Below are positions 14,200 through 21,984 of a stretch of DNA of 33,279 bases, piece after piece. How positions within the stretch are numbered: the first letter of the stretch is position 1; every line of letters starts with the position of its first letter. A program made the translations under genes and the position numbers. The DNA comes from an uncultured Oscillospiraceae bacterium (GTDB taxonomy: Bacteria > Bacillota > Clostridia > Oscillospirales > Ruminococcaceae). A model generated the notes under the pieces. The model was given only the letters and a program-made list of their open reading frames with translations, did no database searches and was not told where the DNA came from. The stretch spans positions 1 through 33,279 of the forward strand of contig CASFXA010000054.1 of NCBI GenBank assembly GCA_949298535.1, given 5' to 3'.

Positions 14200-15327
14200 T
14201 CACTTGACGATCCGCCGCACCGAAATCACATGGACCGGGCACATCTCTTGGCAGCAGAAGCAGGAAATGCAGTTTTTCAGGTTGATATGGGCCTTTCCCT
14301 CCCGAATTTCAATGGTATGAGGCGGACAGCTTTCAGCGCATTTGCCGCAGCCGACGCACCGGCCCAGGTCTATCTTGGGTGTGGGGCGCAGGATCCGGTC
14401 CATCACCGCCCGGGCGGGGCGGCGGAACACCGGCGGCAGCTTGGAGACAAAATCCAGGCTGATGCCCCGGGGCAGCCGGAAGGGCTCCTGCTGGGGCATG
14501 GGGTCCCCCTCCAGGCGGATCTGCTCCGGACAGACCAGGCCCCGCTCCAGCGCCTCTTTGAGCATGGGGACCGTATCCGGTTCCAGCCCCATGGCCTTGG
14601 CCACAGCCCAATCCTGGGCGTACAGGTCCCGTGCGGCAAAAAGGCATCCCATCTGCCGGGGAGTACCGCTGGAAGGACCGTCTCCCTCCATGGCCACAAT
14701 GCCGTCCAGCACCGTCACCGCCGGAGCCACCAGCTCATCCAGATCCACCAGCATCCCAGCAAAGGCCTGCTGATTGGGATAACGGTAATGCAGTTCCGGC
14801 TTTTGCAGCCCCGGAACACAGCCGAACAGATTCTTCATCCCGGCGGAAAGGGTGGTCATGCCGTGGGTTTTCACCTTGGCCAGATTCACCACCAGGTCCG
14901 CTTCCGCAACGGGCCTGATGAGATTGAAACTTTTGCAGTACCTGCCTTCCTCCCGCCCCTTGGCTATCCAGGTGACGTCGGTGTTCAGCCTGACCCGCCC
15001 CTCCAGCCGCCGCAGGCCGCAGGTCTGATAGATTCCCTTTAAAAGCCCTTCGGTATACAGTCCTCCGGGGCTGTCCGCCAGGGTAATATTCTCCACTCCC
15101 CGCTCCAAAAACCAATCGGCTGCCGCCTCCACCACCATGGGGTGGGTGGTCACCGCCTGCTCCGGCTTTCTGGCCGCCAGCAGGTTGGGCTTGAGGACCA
15201 CTTTGATTTGGGGGCGAAGAAGCTGTTCCACCCCCAGCAGGGCAAACTGCCTGCTGATGGCTTCTTTCAGCAGGGAAAGGTCGTATTGCTCCACCCGGCT
15301 GACTGTGACGAGACCGCTGTATTCCAT
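14200..15327 (-). CDS. DUF362 domain protein with C-terminal 2[4Fe-4S] ferredoxin domain
   Basis: A 375-residue protein. The DUF362 domain occupies about residues 1-300, with the characteristic VVLKPNLLAARKPEQAVTTHP segment (44-64) and VVNLAKVKTHGMTTLSAGMKNLFGCVPG block (145-172). The C-terminal domain has two ferredoxin motifs, CVGCGKCAESCP and CISCFCCQEMCP (roughly 320-365), each able to hold a [4Fe-4S] cluster. Proteins of this type are common in anaerobes, often near redox genes, but their reaction is unknown. The ATG at 15327 follows GGAGG. It is downstream of the aminotransferase on the same strand, 126 bp away across a weak hairpin, so shared transcription is possible. There is no signal peptide, so it is cytoplasmic. 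Confidence 0.9.
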   Translation of the reverse strand: MEYSGLVTVSRVEQYDLSLLKEAISRQFALLGVEQLLRPQIKVVLKPNLLAARKPEQAVTTHPMVVEAAADWFLERGVENITLADSPGGLYTEGLLKGIYQTCGLRRLEGRVRLNTDVTWIAKGREEGRYCKSFNLIRPVAEADLVVNLAKVKTHGMTTLSAGMKNLFGCVPGLQKPELHYRYPNQQAFAGMLVDLDELVAPAVTVLDGIVAMEGDGPSSGTPRQMGCLFAARDLYAQDWAVAKAMGLEPDTVPMLKEALERGLVCPEQIRLEGDPMPQQEPFRLPRGISLDFVSKLPPVFRRPARAVMDRILRPTPKIDLGRCVGCGKCAESCPPHTIEIREGKAHINLKNCISCFCCQEMCPVHVISVRRIVK

Positions 15328-15407
15328 GGATTTCCTCCCGATGATGATGATTCTGGGAATCTTCCTCCCCCTGAGGGAAGGAGCACCTGTGCTGTAAACA
15401 GGCAAAC

Positions 15408-15440
15408 GCCCGGAGGACCGGGACGCCGGCCTTTCCGGGC
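15408..15440 (-). terminator. weak terminator-like hairpin after the aminotransferase gene
   Basis: GCCCGGA (15408-15414) and TCCGGGC (15434-15440) are 7-bp arms. The minus-strand continuation GTTTGCC is a poor T tract, so read-through into the DUF362 gene seems likely. Confidence 0.35.
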
Positions 15441-15453
15441 GGGGAATTTTGTT

Positions 15454-16632
15454 TCAGCCTTGGGGCAGCACGCCCAATTCCTTCAAATAGGCTTCGATCC
15501 GGCGGAGGGCTTCCACCAAATGATCCACCGAGTAGGAATAGGAGATGCGGACATGGCCTTCCCCGCTTTCGCCGAAGGCGCTGCCGGGGATCACCGCCAC
15601 CTTCTGTGATTTTAAAAGGCCCTCGCAGAACTCCTCGGAGGTCATGCCGGTGATTTTGATGGAGGGGAAGACGTAAAAGGCCCCCTGGGGATCAAAGCAG
15701 GTCAGGCCCATCTTGTTGAGGCTGTTGACCAGCAGCCCCCGGCGCATTCCGAACTGGACCGCCATCCGCTGAATCTCATCATCGCAGCTGCGCATGGCCT
15801 CAATGGCTGCGTACTGACTGGTGGTGGGGGCGCACATGATAGCAAACTGGTGGAGCTTGAGCATCTGGGCCATAATCTCCTTGGGGCCCACGGCGTAACC
15901 CAGCCGCCAGCCGGTCATGGCGTAGGCCTTGGAAAAGCCGTTGACCACCACCGTCCGCTCCTTCATCCCCGGCAGGGAGGCGATAGAGACGTGGCGGCCC
16001 TCATAGGTCAGCTCGGCGTAAATCTCGTCGGAAAGGACCATGATGTCCGTTTCCCGCAGCACCTGGGCGATTCCCTCCAGATCCTCCCGGTTCATGATGG
16101 CGCCGGTGGGATTGTTGGGGAAAGGGAAAACCAGCATCTTGGTCTTGGGGGTGATGGCTGCCCGAAGCGCTTCCGGGGTCAGTTTGAACTGGTCCTCCGC
16201 CCGGGTGGCCAGGGGGACCGGAACACCCCCCACCAACCGTGCAATGGGATCATAGGCCACAAAGCAGGGTTCCGGGATCAGCACCTCGTCCCCGGGATTG
16301 ATGAGCGCTCTGGTACACAAATCAATGGCCTCAGAGCCGCCCACCGTCACCAGTACCTGGCTGCTTTCATAATTGAGATCGAAACGGCGATGGAGGTAGC
16401 GGGCGATCTCCTCCCGCAGCTCCATCAGGCCGGCGTTGGCGGTGTACCAGGTGTATCCCTTTTCCAGGGACTGGATGCCCGCCTGTCGGATGGCATAGGG
16501 GGTGCGGAAATCCGGCTCCCCCACCCCCAGGGAGATCACACCCTCCATGGTGTTGGCCAGATCGAAGAATTTCCGGATGCCGGAGGGCTTCAGTTGCTGG
16601 ACGCAGGTGGACAGGATTTTGCTGTAATCCAT
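15454..16632 (-). CDS. pyridoxal-phosphate aminotransferase, class I/II
   Basis: A 392-residue fold-type I aminotransferase of the PatA/AspC-like subgroup. Landmarks are ISLGVGEPDF (33-42), WYTANAGLMELREEIA (62-77), VTVGGSEAIDL (95-105), FPNNPTGAIM (about 170-180), VLSDEIYAEL (about 199-208) and the cofactor lysine in GFSKAYAMTGWRLGYAVG (about 232-249). It transfers amino groups between an amino acid and 2-oxoglutarate or pyruvate; the exact donor cannot be read from the sequence. The start ATG overlaps the stop of the Lrp/AsnC gene by one base (TGATG), and its GGGAGG lies inside that gene, so translation is coupled. The neighbour suggests control by an amino-acid ligand. Confidence 0.93.
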   Translation of the reverse strand: MDYSKILSTCVQQLKPSGIRKFFDLANTMEGVISLGVGEPDFRTPYAIRQAGIQSLEKGYTWYTANAGLMELREEIARYLHRRFDLNYESSQVLVTVGGSEAIDLCTRALINPGDEVLIPEPCFVAYDPIARLVGGVPVPLATRAEDQFKLTPEALRAAITPKTKMLVFPFPNNPTGAIMNREDLEGIAQVLRETDIMVLSDEIYAELTYEGRHVSIASLPGMKERTVVVNGFSKAYAMTGWRLGYAVGPKEIMAQMLKLHQFAIMCAPTTSQYAAIEAMRSCDDEIQRMAVQFGMRRGLLVNSLNKMGLTCFDPQGAFYVFPSIKITGMTSEEFCEGLLKSQKVAVIPGSAFGESGEGHVRISYSYSVDHLVEALRRIEAYLKELGVLPQG

Positions 16633-17108
16633 CAGAACGAGACCTCCCTCATATCCAGCTGGGCGTCCACTGTCACCACACCCTGCTCCTTATATTTTTT
16701 CAGCACAAAATGGGTGGCGGTGGACTGGACCGACTCCAGGGGAGCCAGCCGGTGGGCCACAAACAGCGCCACATCCTTGAAGGTCTTGCCCGCCACTTCC
16801 AGCGCCAGGTCATAGCCGCCGCTCATCAGGTAGACCTCCTGGACCTCGTCAAACTGGGCGATGGTCCCGGCGATCTCGTCAAAGCCCATGCCGCTCTTGG
16901 GGGTCACCTTCAGTTCGATCCGGGCCAGGCAGAGGGAGCGATCCGTTTTGTCCCAGTCCACAATGGCCTTGTAGCCTTTGATGATCCCCTCCCGCTGGAG
17001 CCGGTCAATCTCCTGGGCCACCTCCACGGTGGTTTTTCCGGTCATGGCTGCCAGCTGTTCATTGGTCAGGCGGGCGTTGTCCGCCAGAATTTGCAGAATG
17101 GTATTCAT
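16632..17108 (-). CDS. Lrp/AsnC family transcriptional regulator
   Basis: A 158-residue Lrp/AsnC regulator. Residues 1-60 form the winged helix-turn-helix (LADNARLTNEQLAAMTGKTTVEVAQEIDRLQREGIIKGY), and about 65-145 the RAM/ACT-like ligand domain with its conserved dimer/effector loop MSGGYDLALEVAG. Such proteins bind amino acids and act as octamers or dimers on nearby promoters. The ATG at 17108 is preferred over the adjacent GTG at 17111, since GGAG is spaced nine bases from the ATG. The gene precedes and overlaps the aminotransferase gene, so it probably controls or co-varies with it. The same strand also carries the PHP phosphatase upstream, separated by a hairpin. Confidence 0.92.
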   Translation of the reverse strand: MNTILQILADNARLTNEQLAAMTGKTTVEVAQEIDRLQREGIIKGYKAIVDWDKTDRSLCLARIELKVTPKSGMGFDEIAGTIAQFDEVQEVYLMSGGYDLALEVAGKTFKDVALFVAHRLAPLESVQSTATHFVLKKYKEQGVVTVDAQLDMREVSF

Positions 17109-17132
17109 CACAAAGCACTCCTCTCTTTACTG

Positions 17133-17153
17133 AAAAGGCGGTTTGGGGCCGCC
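17133..17153 (-). terminator. terminator-like hairpin between the PHP gene and the Lrp gene
   Basis: On the minus strand, GGCGG and CCGCC form a 5-bp stem with a 7-nt loop, followed by TTTTC, 25 bp above the Lrp start. The stem is short, so it may only attenuate read-through. Confidence 0.4.
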
Positions 17154-17196
17154 CCTTGGTTCCTCTCTCTTTTTCAGGTCCTTACAGTGCTGCAAA

Positions 17197-18012
17197 TCAC
17201 AGGATCCGGAGCATCACCGGTTTCCGCTGGCTGTAGAAGGCAAAGTACTTAAAGCCCGCCTCCAGCAGCAAATCCATGGCCAGGTCGAAATCCGCCGCCA
17301 GATGATCGGCGCTGTGGGCGTCGCTGCCCAGGGTGACGATCTCCCCTCCCAGCTCCCGGTACCGCCGCAGCACCGACGCTTCCGGCACCGGCTTGCCCAG
17401 CCCTGCCCGCAGGCCAAAGGTGTTCACCTCCAGGCCCTTGCCGTCGGCAATCAGCTGCCGCAATATGGCGTCCACCACCTCCCGGCAGCTGTCCGGAGCT
17501 ACAGGGATGCGATATTTCCCCCAGATGAACCGTTCCGGATAGCCCAAATGAGCCAGTACGTCAAATTTCCCCCACAGGGCCATCTCATACTGAGCCTGGT
17601 AATACTGCTCCAGCACCTGGGAAACCACCACAGCGGGATCGTTGAAATCCACCCGGGACAGGGGCTTTCCCTTTTCCAGGCTGTGGACCGAACCCAGCAC
17701 CACATCATAAGCGGTCAGCCCCAGGGCCCGGTCCGCCACCGCAGGATACAGATGCCCCTGCGCCAGCTCCACCCCTTTGGTCAGCCGCACCGCCTTGCCG
17801 AAGGTGACCTGAGCCAGGCCGATCTCAAAGATGGATTGACGCAGCCGGGTTTCAAACTGTTCCTCCTGGGCCACATCACATTCAAAATGATCGGTGACAG
17901 CAAATCCCATCACCCCTTTTTCCAGGGCCTTTTCGCAAAGGTAGGTGACAGAGTGGCAGCCATCGGGAGAATTATCGCTATGTACATGACTGTCGAAAAT
18001 ATTCAGCTTCAT
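17197..18012 (-). CDS. PHP domain phosphatase, HisJ (histidinol-phosphatase) family
   Basis: A 271-residue PHP-fold metal-dependent phosphoesterase. Metal ligands can be read in the expected order: His-x-His in DSHVHSD (His9, His11), the VTDHFE motif (about 39-44), the Glu of GVELAQ (about 81), LGSVHS, LAHLGYPERF (about 154-163) and SDAHSADH near 232. The closest named family is HisJ/HisK-type histidinol-phosphatase. No other histidine-synthesis gene is in the window, so the real substrate may be another sugar or amino-alcohol phosphate. The ATG at 18012 has a GGGAGGG upstream, 10-15 nt away. It heads the minus-strand run of regulator, aminotransferase and DUF362 genes. No promoter is clear. 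Confidence 0.88.
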   Translation of the reverse strand: MKLNIFDSHVHSDNSPDGCHSVTYLCEKALEKGVMGFAVTDHFECDVAQEEQFETRLRQSIFEIGLAQVTFGKAVRLTKGVELAQGHLYPAVADRALGLTAYDVVLGSVHSLEKGKPLSRVDFNDPAVVVSQVLEQYYQAQYEMALWGKFDVLAHLGYPERFIWGKYRIPVAPDSCREVVDAILRQLIADGKGLEVNTFGLRAGLGKPVPEASVLRRYRELGGEIVTLGSDAHSADHLAADFDLAMDLLLEAGFKYFAFYSQRKPVMLRIL

Positions 18013-18095
18013 CCTGCCTGTTCCCTCCCCGCTTTACCGATAATGGTATCATTCTAGCATTTTCCCCGAAAAAAGTACAGCCCGGGGCGGCGGGA
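18013..18095. other. short gap upstream of the PHP gene
   Basis: AT-rich sequence with TAGAAT as a possible minus-strand -10 near 18050, but no acceptable -35. Nothing else is visible. Confidence 0.3.
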
Positions 18096-18310
18096 AAAGG
18101 AGATTTCGCTGCTCAATCTCCTTTACCTTCTTCGTTCAATGAGAATTTTTCTTCGGGAAGGAAACCATCAGGAAGAAACTCTTCTTTTTTCTTCGGCGCG
18201 GGCTGGTGAAAAAAGCAAAGGATTTCCTGATTGTTCCCTCAACATCTCGGGCAAAGAGTTTCTCCTTCCCTCCCGTCTTCCTGAGAAAGGAGAGTTTTTT
18301 CACCCTGCCC
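18096..18310 (+). ncRNA. unidentified structured region upstream of nadE (candidate leader or small RNA)
   Basis: The region is packed with inverted repeats. AAAGGAGATT/AATCTCCTTT (18096-18105/18115-18124) is a perfect 10-bp hairpin. TCAGGAAGA (18168-18176) pairs with 18276-18284; AAACTCTT (18176-18183) with 18254-18261; GGTGAAAAAA (18205-18214) with TTTTTTCACC (18295-18304), extended by GGGC/GCCC. TCTCCTT/AAGGAGA (18261-18267/18287-18293) followed by GTTTTTT looks like a terminator. Several of these pairings exclude each other or cross. The segment TTTTTCTTCGG occurs twice (18146 and 18186). Transcript, strand and function are unproven; it matches no riboswitch class I can name. Confidence 0.4.
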
Positions 18311-18325
18311 ACTCTTTACAACCTG

Positions 18326-18334
18326 TGGTATAAT
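18326..18334 (+). promoter_or_regulatory. extended -10 promoter of nadE
   Basis: TGGTATAAT is a perfect extended -10 (TGn plus TATAAT). The -35 position (TGCCCA, 18306-18311) is poor, as is common for extended -10 promoters. It directly abuts the structured region, and the leader to the nadE ATG is about 140 nt. Confidence 0.6.
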
Positions 18335-18481
18335 AAAGGGTATGAAATGACCTGGATCTTCTGCCGCTGACAGGCGCCCGTCTCTTCCTCCGCCAATTGG
18401 CGGAAAGCCCTTTGCGCTTTGGGCCTGGAGCAAAAGAAACACTGGGGCTTCTTCTAACGTTCCAAGGAGGTCAAGATTATT

Positions 18482-20299
18482 ATGATTTCTCTGATTCGCG
18501 TCGCCGCCGCCGTCAACAAGGTCCTTCCCGCCGACAGCGACGGCTGTTTGAACAATTTGTGGGAGTGTGTGGATTGCCTCAAGGAGGATCATCCCGACAT
18601 CATCCTTTTCCCCACTCTGTCCCTCTCTGGCCGGGGCTGCGGCAGTCTGTTCCGCAGCGCGGTGCTGCTGGAAGGGTGCCGCAAAGCTCTGGAAAACCTG
18701 TGTCTCCTTTCCCGGGAGCTGGAATCCTACCTGGTGGTGGGCCTGCCCCTGGACGACGGCGGCCGGCCGGTATCGGTGACGGCGGTGCTTCACAGCGGTG
18801 AAATCCAGGGGCTGATCCCCTCCTTCGATCCTCCGGCGGAGATGGATTTTTCCCAGTTCTCCCATCGGATCCTGCCGGTGGACACCGTTTTCCGCTGTGG
18901 CAATCTCTCCTTTTCGGTGCTGCCGGGGGATATCAGCAAGCTGCCCCGGCGGATGCACCTGCTGGAAGCGGCCGGCTGCGATCTGGTGCTGGCGCCCTCC
19001 TATGAGCCGGCCAGCTGCGGCAGTCTGGCCCTGGGCCGGGAGGTGGCGCGGCAGGTTTCCCGGGATTACGGCATCGCGGTGGCGGTGGCCAACGGCGGCG
19101 CCGGGGATTCCTCCTCTCCCTACCTGTATCAGGGCTGGTGCGGCGTTTGGGAATGTGGGGTGGAGCTGTGCGGGGAACAGTGCCAGGGGGACAGCGCCTT
19201 TTCCCTGTGCGACATAGACAGCGATATTATCCACTCCCAAAAAGTCTCCAAGGCCTATCGGGATCCCATCTTTTCCGCTTATGGCGGGCTGAAGCGGGGA
19301 CTTCTGCGGCGGGTGGCCCGCAATCCCTTCCTCACCGGGCGGGACAGCGGCGCCATGATGGAGCTGTTTGATCTCCAGGTTCGCTCCCTGGCGGACCGCC
19401 TCACCGCCACCGGTATGACCCGGGTGGTGCTGGGGGTGTCCGGAGGATTGGATTCCACCCTGGCGGCCCTGGTGTGTGCCAAAGCGCTGGCCCTGTGCAA
19501 ATTGCCGCCGGAGTGCCTGATTGGCGTGACCATGCCCGGCTTTGGCACCTCCCAGAGAACCCGGGGCAATGGCGGCGCGCTGCTGGAAGGATTGGGGGCC
19601 CGGATTTTGGAAATTCCCATTGGAGACGCCTGCGCCCAGCATTTCCAGGACATCGGTTTGAGTCCCGAGGACCGGGGGGCTGCTTATGAAAACGCCCAGG
19701 CCCGGGAGAGAACCCAAATTCTCATGGACATTGGCAATATGGAAAACGCCCTGGTGGTGGGCACCGGGGATCTGTCGGAAGCGGCCCTGGGATGGTGTAC
19801 CTACGGGGGAGATCACCTGGCGGGGTACAACGTCAACATCTGCCTGACCAAAGGAATGGTGCGGAAGCTGTGCAGCGTTCTGGCCGCCAACGGGGTGTTT
19901 CCCCAACTGACAGGGGTGCTGCGGGACATCATCAATACCCCCGTCAGCCCGGAGCTGCTGCCCCCTGACGAAAACGGGGAGATCGCCCAGCGCTCCGAAG
20001 ACATTCTGGGACCCTATGAGCTTCATGACTTTTTCCTGTACTACCTCATCCGCTATTCCATGCGCCCCTCCAAAATTTATCACTACGCCTGCATCGCCTT
20101 TTCCGGCAGCTATAAGCCGGAGTATCTGAAAGACCGGCTGGCCTTCTTCCTGCGCCGCTTCTGCTCCTCCCAGTTTAAGCGGAGCGTGGAAACCTGCAAC
20201 GCCGCCATCAATTGGCCCAACCTCTGCGGCGTAGGATTTTCCATTCCCTCGGACCTGCGGGCAGACGCTCTGCTGCGGGAGCTGGAGAGCGGAGAATAA
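18482..20299 (+). CDS. nadE: NAD(+) synthetase with a degenerate N-terminal glutaminase domain
   Basis: A 605-residue protein with the architecture of glutamine-dependent NAD synthetase, which makes NAD from deamido-NAD. The C-terminal synthetase (about 290-600) looks intact: the ATP-pyrophosphatase loop SGGLDS (320-325), MPGFGTSQRT, YENAQARERTQILMD, and VVGTGDLSEAALGW. The N-terminal nitrilase-like domain (1-270) normally supplies ammonia with a Glu-Lys-Cys triad. Here the equivalents appear to be Thr45 (FPTLSLSG for FPELSLTG), Ser114 (LIPSFDPP for a PK-x-LPNY segment) and Pro148 (VLPGDI for EICEDLW). All three seem lost, so it would depend on free ammonia or a partner. The ATG at 18482 follows AAGGAGGTC. 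Several other copies of this pattern would be needed to call it a lineage trait. Confidence 0.9.
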   Translation: MISLIRVAAAVNKVLPADSDGCLNNLWECVDCLKEDHPDIILFPTLSLSGRGCGSLFRSAVLLEGCRKALENLCLLSRELESYLVVGLPLDDGGRPVSVTAVLHSGEIQGLIPSFDPPAEMDFSQFSHRILPVDTVFRCGNLSFSVLPGDISKLPRRMHLLEAAGCDLVLAPSYEPASCGSLALGREVARQVSRDYGIAVAVANGGAGDSSSPYLYQGWCGVWECGVELCGEQCQGDSAFSLCDIDSDIIHSQKVSKAYRDPIFSAYGGLKRGLLRRVARNPFLTGRDSGAMMELFDLQVRSLADRLTATGMTRVVLGVSGGLDSTLAALVCAKALALCKLPPECLIGVTMPGFGTSQRTRGNGGALLEGLGARILEIPIGDACAQHFQDIGLSPEDRGAAYENAQARERTQILMDIGNMENALVVGTGDLSEAALGWCTYGGDHLAGYNVNICLTKGMVRKLCSVLAANGVFPQLTGVLRDIINTPVSPELLPPDENGEIAQRSEDILGPYELHDFFLYYLIRYSMRPSKIYHYACIAFSGSYKPEYLKDRLAFFLRRFCSSQFKRSVETCNAAINWPNLCGVGFSIPSDLRADALLRELESGE

Positions 20300-20392
20300 T
20301 TCTTTCCAGCGTCTTCCAGAAGTTATTTCTGAACTTTGTCAGTTTCCATATAAAATCGATTCGTTGGGAATTTGTTTCTGTCAGATTTCGTC

Positions 20393-20421
20393 TTGTAAAA
20401 AATAACGAATAGGTATATGAT
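20393..20421 (+). promoter_or_regulatory. promoter of the V-type ATPase operon
   Basis: TTGTAA (20393-20398) and TATGAT (20416-20421) with 17-bp spacing. The surrounding sequence is markedly AT-rich compared with the rest of the window. A start near 20428 is predicted, about 105 nt above the first gene. Confidence 0.6.
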
Positions 20422-20442
20422 GAAACATATTTAAAGCGTATG

Positions 20443-20472
20443 GCATAACGGCTATAGCAGTTATGCTTTTTT
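20443..20472 (+). terminator. attenuator-like terminator in the V-ATPase leader
   Basis: GCATAAC (20443-20449) pairs with GTTATGC (20460-20466) across a 10-nt loop and is followed by six T residues. It sits about 15-45 nt after the predicted transcription start and about 60 nt before the first gene, the position of a conditional terminator. It could instead end nadE read-through. Confidence 0.65.
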
Positions 20473-20533
20473 CGCCTTTTTCCACCGCACAGAGAAAGGG
20501 GAGGCGCTGCAAAATGGTGCGGAGAAAGGTCGA

Positions 20534-20851
20534 ATGAGTATGGATAAGATCCTCAACCGCCTGGTGGAAGCGGACCGCAAGGCCTCCGCTCTGGTGGAGG
20601 AAGCGGAGGAATATCTGGATTCCACCGTTTCCAACATGGACCGGGAGGTGGCGGAGTTCAAAAAGGGCTATGAGGAGAAAGCGATCCACCGCATCGGCAT
20701 TATCCGGGACGAGGAGGGAAAGGCCTCCCAGGAGTCCCTGGCAGACATCACCAAGCGGTACGAAACACTGATGGCCTCCATGGAGCAGGTGTATGAAAAG
20801 AACCATCTCCAATGGGAGCAGGAACTGTTCAACAGATGTTTAGGCAGGTGA
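20534..20851 (+). CDS. V-type ATPase subunit G/H-like (peripheral stalk coiled coil)
   Basis: A 105-residue, highly charged protein that is almost entirely coiled coil (about residues 5-100), with no membrane segment. It corresponds to the G/H (NtpF-like) peripheral-stalk subunit, which pairs with subunit E to hold the stator against rotation. The sequence of this subunit is poorly conserved, so assignment rests on length, coiled-coil character and position as first gene of the operon. The ATG at 20534 has GGAG nine bases upstream; an ATG two codons later is a possible alternative. The stop TGA is 5 bp before subunit C, whose ribosome binding site overlaps it. Confidence 0.8.
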   Translation: MSMDKILNRLVEADRKASALVEEAEEYLDSTVSNMDREVAEFKKGYEEKAIHRIGIIRDEEGKASQESLADITKRYETLMASMEQVYEKNHLQWEQELFNRCLGR

Positions 20852-20855
20852 GGAA

Positions 20856-21893
20856 ATGTTACAAAACTTTTCCGACAACGCCATCTACGCCAAATGCCGC
20901 TCCTTTTTCGGGGAGAGGCTGACGCCGGCGGATTACGATGAGATGATGAAAAAAACCTCCGTCACCGAGGTGGCCGCTTATTTGAAGGAAAACACCCACT
21001 ACCGGCAGGTGCTCAGCGAAGCGGACGAAAAGGCGATCCATCGGGGACAGCTGGAAAATCTGCTGCGCAATGAAAAGTTCCGCATCTATGAGCGGATTAT
21101 CCGGTACGATGCCCGCCGGGAGGGGGATTTTTACCATTACATTTATCTGCGGGAGGAGATCGATCAGCTGATTAATCTGCTGATGTATCTCAGCGGCGGC
21201 TGTGATGGGGAATATATCTACCGTTACAGCGACTATCTGAAAAAGCACAGCAGCTACAACCTGGATCAGGTGGTCCGGGCCCGCAGTTTCGACCAGCTGC
21301 TGGAGGCTTTGGAGGGAACCCCTTACGCAAAAATCCTGGAGCGGGACCGCCCCCAGGAGGGAGAACGGTTTGATCTGGCGGCTTGCGAGCGGAATCTGAA
21401 CACCTATTATTATCGCAATCTGCTCCAGACCATTGACCGGGAATTTTCCGGAGAACCCCGCAAGGCGCTGCATCGGCTGTTCTTGGAGCGCATCGACGCG
21501 GAGAACATCGCGGGCGCCTACCGTCTGCGGCGATTCTTCAAGAACACGCCTGATTCCATTCGCCTCAACCTGCTGCCCTTTGACACCCCCTCCAAAAAGC
21601 TGGTGGACGAGATCATCTCCGCCGCCACGCCGGGAGAGCTGGAACAGATCCTGCGCCGTTCCCAGCTGGGGGAGATGATGGAGGAAGGGGACATCCAGTT
21701 CATTGAAAATGTCACTCACCGCCTGCGCAACCATCGCAGCCGGCGCTATATCTGGTATTCCAGCCACCCCCCGGTGGTGATGGTGGCGCTGATGACCCAG
21801 CTGGATCTGGAGCTGGAGAATCTCATCAACATCATTGAATCCATTCGTTATGGTCTCAATCCTGCGGAAATGAAAAAGCTGCTGGTGATATGA
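20856..21893 (+). CDS. ntpC: V-type ATP synthase subunit C
   Basis: A 345-residue subunit C (yeast Vma6/d type), the funnel-shaped connector that sits on the rotor ring and takes the central stalk. It is all-helical, with the family's typical YAKCRSFFGERLT opening (about 10-23), repeated tyrosine- and arginine-rich segments, and the RRFFKNTPDSIRLNLLPF stretch (about 224-241). Length matches the family (about 330-350). The ATG at 20856 follows AGGTGAGG, which overlaps the previous stop. In Enterococcus the order is F-I-K-E-C-G-A-B-D; here subunit C precedes I, so gene order is rearranged. Confidence 0.92.
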   Translation: MLQNFSDNAIYAKCRSFFGERLTPADYDEMMKKTSVTEVAAYLKENTHYRQVLSEADEKAIHRGQLENLLRNEKFRIYERIIRYDARREGDFYHYIYLREEIDQLINLLMYLSGGCDGEYIYRYSDYLKKHSSYNLDQVVRARSFDQLLEALEGTPYAKILERDRPQEGERFDLAACERNLNTYYYRNLLQTIDREFSGEPRKALHRLFLERIDAENIAGAYRLRRFFKNTPDSIRLNLLPFDTPSKKLVDEIISAATPGELEQILRRSQLGEMMEEGDIQFIENVTHRLRNHRSRRYIWYSSHPPVVMVALMTQLDLELENLINIIESIRYGLNPAEMKKLLVI

Positions 21894-21984
21894 GCATCGG
21901 AATCGAGCGGATACCGTCAAGTCTTTTTGGCCGGGCCTTCGCAGCCCGCGCCTGAATAATATTGGATGAAAGGTGGTGAAGTCT

